Both the position numbers and the translations under genes were made by a program. Below, one piece after another: positions 1-5,033 of a DNA stretch of 5,033 bases. The notes beneath the pieces are model-generated. The model did no database searches and was not told the DNA's origin. It saw only the letters and a program-made list of their open reading frames with translations. Position 1 is the stretch's first letter. Each line of letters starts with the position of its first letter. Source of the stretch: an uncultured Erysipelotrichaceae bacterium (lineage in GTDB: Bacteria > Bacillota_I > Bacilli_A > Erysipelotrichales > Coprobacillaceae); NCBI GenBank assembly GCA_900550005.1, contig URQL01000139.1, positions 1 to 5,033 of the forward strand, in the 5' to 3' direction.

Positions 1-136
1 TACATTGTTAGAATACAAAGAACAAGAAGTCGATAATACAGAAATTCGACAAATTATTAAAGATCGTAGCTATAAATATATTGTTAAACAAACAGGAAAA
101 AAACCTGTAATTTTACCTGTTATTATTGAAATATAA
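1..136 (+). CDS. rnj: Ribonuclease J, C-terminal end (5'-truncated by window)
   Basis: Only the last 44 codons are present, read from base 2 to the TAA at 134-136. RNase J is a cytoplasmic metallo-beta-lactamase/beta-CASP ribonuclease with 5'-3' exonuclease and endonuclease activity in mRNA decay and rRNA maturation. The catalytic domains lie upstream, outside the window. What is visible is the family's characteristic tail: a charged helix (EIRQIIKDRSYKYIV) followed by KQTGKKPVILPVIIEI, which resembles the K/R-T-x-R-x-P-M-I-L-P-x-I-x-E-V ending of Bacillus RNase J proteins. Its position just upstream of an ftsK/spoIIIE gene also matches rnjB in B. subtilis. Whether it is a J1 or J2 type cannot be decided from the tail. 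The identification rests on about 25 recognisable residues plus synteny. Confidence 0.8.
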   Translation, partial: TLLEYKEQEVDNTEIRQIIKDRSYKYIVKQTGKKPVILPVIIEI

Positions 137-158
137 GCAAGTTTTACTTGCTTTTTTT
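135..158 (+). terminator. Intrinsic terminator after rnj
   Basis: A perfect 7-bp stem (AAGCAAG at 135-141 pairing with CTTGCTT at 147-153) encloses a 5-nt loop (TTTTA). A run of seven T's (152-158) overlaps the end of the stem. This is a classic rho-independent terminator. The rnj stop codon (134-136) supplies the first two bases of the stem, so there is no 3' UTR before the hairpin. Only 8 bp separate the T tract from the Shine-Dalgarno sequence of the next gene. The stem has just three G-C pairs, so partial read-through into ftsK is plausible. Confidence 0.85.
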
Positions 159-166
159 AAGTAGAC

Positions 167-174
167 AAAGGGGG
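167..174 (+). promoter_or_regulatory. Ribosome binding site of ftsK
   Basis: AAAGGGGG lies 5 nt before the ATG at 180. It differs from the consensus AAAGGAGG by one A-to-G change, which can still form a G-U pair with the anti-SD. It fixes the start at 180; no other in-frame start has a comparable site. Confidence 0.8.
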
Positions 175-179
175 ATTTT

Positions 180-2531
180 ATGGCGAGTACAAAAAAAAGA
201 AAAAATAAAAAAGAAGAAAAAGTTTTTAATGAAACGTTACAACTGAGAATTACGATGCTCATTGTTATTTTCATCGTATTGATTGCCAGTTTACAACTTG
301 GACTTGTAGGACGTTATGCGCATTACTTTTTTGCTTACTTTTTTGGAAACTTCATTGGCATACTTTATGGTTTGATCTTATTATTTGCTATTTATTTATT
401 CGTTAAATTAAAAATACCTTCAACAACTTCACCTGAAGCAGTAGGGACCTATTTAGTTTTATTAGCTTTAATCATTTTAGCGTCTATTCCAAGTGATCAT
501 ATGATCAAAGGAATGCAAGTTGTTGACCTTTTCTTTAGTCAACCCGAAATTCTAAGAGGAGGACTCATTGGTTCATTACTTTATGGTTGCTTTAGTATGC
601 TTTTTGATTATGTAGGGACGTTAATTGCATGTGTTTTGATCTTACTTGTTGGATTAGCCCTTATTTTAGGGAGAATCTATATTAAACATCAACAAAAAGT
701 ACTCAAATTCAAACAAAAACAAATTGATCATTATCATCAGCTTGTAGAAGCAAGTAAGCAAAAAAGTGAAATGAAAAAGAAGAAAAAACCAGCCTTTTTC
801 CCAGAAAAAGTATTTGATGATGAAAAAGAAGAGCCGGTAGAAGTGATTTCAGCTGAAAACGAGGACAATACCTTTGCTTTAGAAGAAGAACAAGAGGACC
901 AAGAAATTCAAGAAGAACCTTCTATTTTAGAAAAAGAAGAAATTGTTATTGAAAATTATAATGATTCCTTACCTCATGATAAAGAAACGATGGTTGAAGC
1001 GAAAGAAGAAGAACAACCGGATGATTCAACTGACAGTATTTTAGTAGAACAATCCAAAAATGAAGAGGTTCGTCTTGAAAAGGAAGTTCCTGTAGTTAAG
1101 GAATACCATTTTCCACCTTTATCTTTACTCAATCCGATCCACTATTCTTCTAATCACAAGCAAGCTAGCCAATTTGCAGCAAGTAATGCCAAAAAATTGA
1201 TTCAAGTTTTAAAACAATTTGGTGTTAATGCCAAAGTCAAAAATGTTTATATTGGGCCTTCTGTAACCAAATATGAAATCACGATTGAAACAGGGACACG
1301 CGTAAATAAAATTATACAACTTCAAGATGATATCAAAATGGCTTTAGCTGCTAAAGATCTCCGCATTGAAGCACCGATCCCTGGAAAATCGGCAGTAGGT
1401 ATAGAAATACCAAACCTTGAAGCAAATACCGTTACTTTTAGAGAAGTATTTAAAGATATCCCTCAAAAATACGATGAAAGCAAATTGTTAGTTCCTCTAG
1501 GTAAAGATGTAACTGGTAATTCTATCTATGCAGAACTTAACAAGATGCCTCATTTACTCATTGCTGGAGCAACAGGTTCAGGAAAATCCGTATGTGTAAA
1601 TAGCATGATTTGTTCGATTTTAATGCGAGCAAAGCCAGATGAAGTGAAGTTATTATTAGTTGATCCAAAAAAAGTAGAATTAACAAATTACAATGGTATC
1701 CCGCATCTTTTAGCGCCCGTAGTTACGGATCCTAAAAAAGCAGCTGTAGCTTTACGAATGATCGTTGAAGAAATGGAAAGACGTTATGATTTATTTGCCA
1801 AATACAATGTTCGTAATATGGCAGGATACAATCGTTATATCGAAAATAATCCAAGTGAGGAAAATGAAATCTTAGAAAAATTACCTTTTATTGTCGTTAT
1901 ATTGGATGAAGTTGCAGATTTAATGATGGTTGCAAGTAAAGATGTAGAAGATTGCATTATGCGTATTTCACAAATGGCTCGTGCAGCTGGGATTCATTTG
2001 ATCGTGGCAACACAAAGACCATCAACGGATGTTATTACAGGGGTGATCAAAGCTAATATCCCTTCTCGAATTGCATTTGCCGTTTCATCAAGTATTGATT
2101 CACGTACGATTTTAGATACATCCGGAGCAGAAAAACTGTTAGGAAAAGGCGACATGCTTTTTTCACCAATGGGTTCAAGTCACCCTGTCCGTGTGCAAGG
2201 TGCATTTGTTTCGGATGAAGAAGTGGAAAAAATCGTGGAATTTGTCAAAGGACAACAAGAAGTTCATTACGATGAAAAATATACCAATATTAAAGCGACA
2301 AGCTCCACTTTTAATTCAAGTTACGATGATGATGACGAAGAATACGAAATGGCTAGAGAATTTGTTATTCAATCACAAAAAGCGAGCGCATCTTTATTGC
2401 AAAGGCAATTTAGAATTGGTTATAATAAAGCTGCCCGTTTAATCGATCAATTAGAACAAAATGGGGTTATTGGACCACAAATTGGATCAAAACCAAGAGA
2501 AGTATTAATCAGAGGATACAAAGAAGAATAG
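180..2531 (+). CDS. ftsK: DNA translocase FtsK/SpoIIIE
   Basis: Membrane-anchored hexameric ATPase that pumps double-stranded DNA, clearing chromosomes from the closing septum (or into a forespore in spore formers). The 783 residues match the length of B. subtilis SpoIIIE. A Lys-rich start (5-14) precedes hydrophobic segments near 22-44, 50-76, 88-104 and 145-167; the GGLIG stretch at 127-131 before the last one is typical. A linker (about 205-305) is very rich in Glu and Asp. The alpha domain spans roughly 310-455. The RecA-like motor has Walker A GATGSGKS (463-470), Walker B IVVILDE (571-577) and TQRPS (611-615). The C-terminal gamma winged helix, which reads DNA orientation, contains IGYNKAARLIDQLEQNG (746-762) and GSKPREVLI (769-777). 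The membrane segments distinguish it from soluble SftA. Sporulation cannot be inferred from this gene alone. The protein has no tryptophan. It is followed closely by the M16 pair. Confidence 0.97.
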   Translation: MASTKKRKNKKEEKVFNETLQLRITMLIVIFIVLIASLQLGLVGRYAHYFFAYFFGNFIGILYGLILLFAIYLFVKLKIPSTTSPEAVGTYLVLLALIILASIPSDHMIKGMQVVDLFFSQPEILRGGLIGSLLYGCFSMLFDYVGTLIACVLILLVGLALILGRIYIKHQQKVLKFKQKQIDHYHQLVEASKQKSEMKKKKKPAFFPEKVFDDEKEEPVEVISAENEDNTFALEEEQEDQEIQEEPSILEKEEIVIENYNDSLPHDKETMVEAKEEEQPDDSTDSILVEQSKNEEVRLEKEVPVVKEYHFPPLSLLNPIHYSSNHKQASQFAASNAKKLIQVLKQFGVNAKVKNVYIGPSVTKYEITIETGTRVNKIIQLQDDIKMALAAKDLRIEAPIPGKSAVGIEIPNLEANTVTFREVFKDIPQKYDESKLLVPLGKDVTGNSIYAELNKMPHLLIAGATGSGKSVCVNSMICSILMRAKPDEVKLLLVDPKKVELTNYNGIPHLLAPVVTDPKKAAVALRMIVEEMERRYDLFAKYNVRNMAGYNRYIENNPSEENEILEKLPFIVVILDEVADLMMVASKDVEDCIMRISQMARAAGIHLIVATQRPSTDVITGVIKANIPSRIAFAVSSSIDSRTILDTSGAEKLLGKGDMLFSPMGSSHPVRVQGAFVSDEEVEKIVEFVKGQQEVHYDEKYTNIKATSSTFNSSYDDDDEEYEMAREFVIQSQKASASLLQRQFRIGYNKAARLIDQLEQNGVIGPQIGSKPREVLIRGYKEE

Positions 2532-2564
2532 GTATATTCTTTAATTAAATTCAAACAATAAAAT

Positions 2565-2571
2565 AGAGGTG
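2565..2571 (+). promoter_or_regulatory. Ribosome binding site of ymfF
   Basis: AGAGGTG lies 5 nt upstream of the ATG at 2577 and selects that start. The whole gap 2532-2576 is AT-rich and holds no hairpin terminator. A TAAAAT at 2559-2564 has no matching -35 element, and transcription from it would start at or after the Shine-Dalgarno sequence, so the gene is most likely read from upstream. Confidence 0.7.
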
Positions 2572-2576
2572 TTAGA

Positions 2577-3836
2577 ATGGATAAAACAATTGAACTTGAT
2601 GGATATAGATTACATCTTATTCCTACTAAAAAATTTAAAAATATTACTATTTGTTTAAAAATGGCAGCTCCTTTAACAAGACAAACAACAACCCTTAGAA
2701 CTTTGCTAAGTTTTATGTTTACAGGAGGAACAAAGAAGTACAATACGTCAAAGAAATTTTCAAGTTATCTTGAAGATTTGTATGGAGCTTCTTTTTCTAG
2801 CTCCATTGCTACAAAAGGGCAAGCTCATGTGATCACATTGATTTCCCGTTTTGTGGATGAACAGTATTTAAAAAATGAAGACCATTTTTTTGAAAAACAA
2901 ATTCAATTACTACATGATATTTTATTTGACCCAAATATTGAAGAGGATCATTTTAAAGAAAGTGTTTTTAATCAAAAGAAACAAGAATTAAAATGGCGTT
3001 TGCAATCTTTAAAAGATGATAAGTATTCTTATTCTTTAGAAAGATTATTTCAAGAAATGGGTGAAAATCAAACTTTAGGCATATCTACTTTTGGATATGA
3101 AGAAGATTTAGATCAAATCACTTCAAAACAATTATATGATTATTATTTGCAATGTATTCAAAATGATAAAATCGATCTTTATATTGTTGGAGATTTACCT
3201 GAGAATGGATTAGATATCATTAAAAATAAATTGATTTTTACAAAACGTGAACAAGAAATCGCTTCTTCGCTTATTTTTAAAAGTACAAAAACAGAAGTAA
3301 AAGTCATTGAAGAAAGACAAGACTTAGTCCAAGCTAAATTAAATATTGGTTATACGATCAATACCGATTTTACAAGCAGTGACCATTATGCTTTCACAAT
3401 TTTTAATGGTATTTTAGGTGGATTCTCTCATTCGCTTTTATTTAAAAATGTTCGTGAAAAAAACAGCTTGTGTTATTATATTTCTTCAAGTTATGATGTA
3501 TTTAATGGGATTATGATCATTAATGCTGGAATTGAAACAAAAAATTACCAAAAGACAATGGATTTGATCCATGAACAACTTGAAACGATTCAAAAAGGAG
3601 AATTTGATCCCTCTTTATTGGATATTACAAAAACAATGTTCGAAAATTCATTAAAGAAAACAGATGATGATGCTTTAAATATCATCGCTTTAAAATATAA
3701 TCGTGATATCACAAACAAAGAGGAAACAAATGAACAATATCGCCAAAAACTTAACCAAATTACTTTAGATGATGTGATTCGTGTAAGTAAAAAAGTTAAA
3801 TTAGATACCGTTTATTTACTTGCTGGAAAGGAGTAG
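2577..3836 (+). CDS. ymfF: M16 peptidase-like protein YmfF (non-catalytic partner)
   Basis: A 419-residue pitrilysin/insulinase (M16) family protein with no signal peptide or membrane segment, so probably cytoplasmic. The N-terminal half begins with GYRLHLIPTKKFKNITICLK (9-28), typical of YmfF. Where active M16 enzymes carry HxxEH it reads TLLSFMFTGGTKKY (42-55), so the zinc ligands and catalytic Glu are absent. The C-terminal half has GGFSHSLLFKNVREKNSLCY (281-300), the M16 motif that places Arg293 and Tyr300 for substrate binding. This matches the inactive subunit of two-subunit M16 proteases, with the downstream YmfH-like gene, only 3 bp away, as partner. In B. subtilis both genes were reported as needed for 5-aminopentanol modification of elongation factor P; their exact step is unclear, and transferring that role here is inference. 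It is also related to the AlbE/AlbF-type M16 proteins of bacteriocin clusters, but no such cluster is present. Confidence 0.9.
   Translation: MDKTIELDGYRLHLIPTKKFKNITICLKMAAPLTRQTTTLRTLLSFMFTGGTKKYNTSKKFSSYLEDLYGASFSSSIATKGQAHVITLISRFVDEQYLKNEDHFFEKQIQLLHDILFDPNIEEDHFKESVFNQKKQELKWRLQSLKDDKYSYSLERLFQEMGENQTLGISTFGYEEDLDQITSKQLYDYYLQCIQNDKIDLYIVGDLPENGLDIIKNKLIFTKREQEIASSLIFKSTKTEVKVIEERQDLVQAKLNIGYTINTDFTSSDHYAFTIFNGILGGFSHSLLFKNVREKNSLCYYISSSYDVFNGIMIINAGIETKNYQKTMDLIHEQLETIQKGEFDPSLLDITKTMFENSLKKTDDDALNIIALKYNRDITNKEETNEQYRQKLNQITLDDVIRVSKKVKLDTVYLLAGKE
3827..3833 (+). promoter_or_regulatory. Ribosome binding site of ymfH inside the end of ymfF
   Basis: A consensus AAAGGAG lies within the last sense codons of ymfF, 6 nt before the ATG at 3840. 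It decides the ymfH start. The arrangement makes efficient translation from the same mRNA likely and favours matched amounts of the two proteins. Confidence 0.85.
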
Positions 3837-3839
3837 CTT

Positions 3840-5033
3840 ATGGAAAAAATTGAATATACAACCATTAAAGAAACACTTTATCATGAAACATTAGAAAACG
3901 GATTAAATGTTTATTTATTACCTAAATACGGTTTTAGTAAAACTTATGGGCTATTTTCTACACGTTTTGGTTCAATTGATACTTCTTTTGTTCCTTTAAA
4001 TGAAGATAAAATGATTCGAGTAGAAGATGGCGTAGCGCATTTTCTTGAACATAAAATGTTTGATACAAAACAAGGTGATGTAAGTGATCAATTTTCATTA
4101 CTAGGTGCAAGTACCAATGCTTTTACAAGTTCAAGTCGAACTTCTTATTTATTTTCAACGGCTGATCATATTGATGAATGTGTTGAATTGTTACTTGACT
4201 TTGTTCAAGAACTCGCCGTTACAAAAGAAAGTGTTGAAAAAGAAAAGGGGATCATTGGTCAAGAAATCTCAATGTATGATGATGATCCCGATTGGCGCAA
4301 TTATTTTGGTTCAATCGCTTCTTTATATCATGATCATCCTGTTAAAATCGATATTGCCGGAACCATTGAAACTGTAAATCGTACAACAGTAGAAATGTTA
4401 GAAAAAAGTTATCATACTTTCTATCATCCAAGTAATATGATGCTTTTTGTTGTAGGAAATTTAGATCCTAAAAAAATGATGGATTTAATTCGTGAAAATC
4501 AAGTTAAAAAACATTTTGCCAATCCTCAACCCATTATTCGAAAAGAAATCAATGAACCTGATAGTGTAGCAGTTAAAGAAGAAACATTGTATATGGATGT
4601 TGTTATGCCTAAACTTATGCTGGCAATCAAAATCAATGATACCCCTAAGTCAGGTAAAGAAAAAATTAAAAAAGAACTGGCAATGAATTTATTATTGGAT
4701 CTGTTATTTTCAAAAAGCAGTCCGATTTATGAAGAACTCTTAGAAAAAGGATGGATCAACGATTCTTTTGGTGCTGGGTTTACTCAAGAAAGAGATTATT
4801 CTTTTATTCAAATTGGTGGCGATAGTGCCTCTTATCAAGAATTAAGAGATTACCTTTATGATTTAATTAAAAAGGCAAAAACAATTCAAATCACAAAAGA
4901 AGATTTTGAACGAGTGAAAAGAAAAACGATTGGTTCGTTTATCACAAGTTATAATTCACCCGAATCGATTGCTAACATGTTTAGTCGTTATTATTTTGAA
5001 GGAATCATTTCTTTAGATATTATTGATGAGATT
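3840..5033 (+). CDS. ymfH: M16 zinc metallopeptidase YmfH (catalytic partner; 3'-truncated by window)
   Basis: The reading frame runs from ATG 3840 to the window edge without a stop: 398 codons, probably lacking only about 30 residues compared with B. subtilis YmfH. It opens with KETLYHETLENGLNVYLLPK (10-29), typical of YmfH. The inverted zinc motif HFLEH is at 67-71: His67 and His71 bind zinc and Glu70 is the catalytic base. The third ligand is most likely Glu142 in KEKGIIGQEI, with companion Glu135 seven residues earlier, the same spacing as in pitrilysin. GASTNAFTS (89-97) is also conserved in M16 enzymes. In the C-terminal half, YEELLEKGWINDSFGAGF (297-314) occupies the place of the substrate-binding Arg/Tyr motif but lacks both residues; the upstream YmfF-like protein supplies them. 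There is no signal peptide, so it is probably cytoplasmic. The natural substrate is unknown; a link to EF-P modification is known only from B. subtilis. Confidence 0.93.
   Translation, partial: MEKIEYTTIKETLYHETLENGLNVYLLPKYGFSKTYGLFSTRFGSIDTSFVPLNEDKMIRVEDGVAHFLEHKMFDTKQGDVSDQFSLLGASTNAFTSSSRTSYLFSTADHIDECVELLLDFVQELAVTKESVEKEKGIIGQEISMYDDDPDWRNYFGSIASLYHDHPVKIDIAGTIETVNRTTVEMLEKSYHTFYHPSNMMLFVVGNLDPKKMMDLIRENQVKKHFANPQPIIRKEINEPDSVAVKEETLYMDVVMPKLMLAIKINDTPKSGKEKIKKELAMNLLLDLLFSKSSPIYEELLEKGWINDSFGAGFTQERDYSFIQIGGDSASYQELRDYLYDLIKKAKTIQITKEDFERVKRKTIGSFITSYNSPESIANMFSRYYFEGIISLDIIDEI

Noticed and set aside
46..76. Promoter-like TCGACA (46-51) and TATAAA (71-76) inside rnj
   Set aside because: Each box matches 5 of 6 consensus bases but the spacer is 19 bp, and any transcript would run into the terminator at 135-158. 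Such matches are expected by chance in AT-rich coding sequence.
92..120. Hairpin ACAGG-A7-CCTGT (92-108) with a second CCTGT at 116-120 as alternative partner, suggesting an attenuator before the terminator
   Set aside because: The stems are only 5 bp, they lie in translated rnj codons, and the repeat follows from the conserved Pro-Val-Ile-Leu-Pro-Val sequence. Neither pairing overlaps the terminator stem, so there is no switch logic.
2191..2442. 83-codon open frame on the + strand
   Set aside because: It lies entirely inside the ftsK gamma-domain region in another frame, has no ribosome binding site and resembles no known protein.
2447..2743. 98-codon open frame on the - strand
   Set aside because: Antisense to the end of ftsK and the start of ymfF, both firmly identified. 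The hydrophobic product is what antisense reading of AT-rich genes commonly gives.
2883..2897. HFFEK (YmfF residues 103-107) resembling an HxxEH zinc motif
   Set aside because: The last His is replaced by Lys, and it lies about 60 residues after the place where M16 proteins carry the motif, in an ordinary helix between conserved blocks.
4105..4377. 90-codon open frame on the + strand
   Set aside because: It is an out-of-frame shadow in the conserved N-terminal half of ymfH, where the real frame carries HFLEH and downstream M16 motifs.
1..5033. Search by eye for FtsK/SpoIIIE orienting sequences (GAGAAGGG or GGGNAGGG types), CRISPR repeats, tRNAs and insertion-sequence ends
   Set aside because: No convincing example was seen on either strand. 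Host-specific translocase recognition sequences cannot be derived from a single 5-kb window.

Overview
The window comes from an AT-rich (roughly one-third GC, judged by eye) low-GC Gram-positive genome, i.e. Bacillota or a close relative. The evidence is the gene set (RNase J, a membrane-anchored SpoIIIE/FtsK translocase and a YmfF/YmfH pair of M16 proteins), the strong AAAGGAG-type ribosome binding sites, and a gene order recalling the Bacillus subtilis rnjB-tepA-ylzA-spoIIIE-ymfC-ymfD-ymfF-ymfH region. The compact arrangement would suit an Erysipelotrichia-like lineage, but that placement is inference only. All Trp codons are TGG and no TGA interrupts any gene, so the standard bacterial code fits.

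Layout, all on the + strand: (1) the last 44 codons of a ribonuclease J gene, whose stop codon lies in a compact intrinsic terminator (135-158); (2) a complete 783-residue DNA translocase gene (180-2531); (3) a 45-bp gap, then a complete 419-residue YmfF-like M16 protein (2577-3836); (4) after only 3 bp, a YmfH-like M16 zinc peptidase (3840 to the window edge, 398 codons seen, open at the 3' end). There are no tRNA, rRNA, CRISPR or mobile elements, and no gene-free stretch over 50 bp.

The translocase moves chromosomal DNA through the division septum. The two M16 proteins form a natural pair: YmfF lacks the HxxEH zinc site but keeps the C-terminal Arg/Tyr pair, while YmfH has HxxEH but no visible Arg/Tyr pair. 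This suggests one composite peptidase made of two subunits. In B. subtilis, ymfF and ymfH were reported as needed for the 5-aminopentanol modification of elongation factor P. Close spacing and the absence of internal terminators suggest ftsK-ymfF-ymfH are co-transcribed. This is mostly a conserved housekeeping region; I see no convincing undescribed system.
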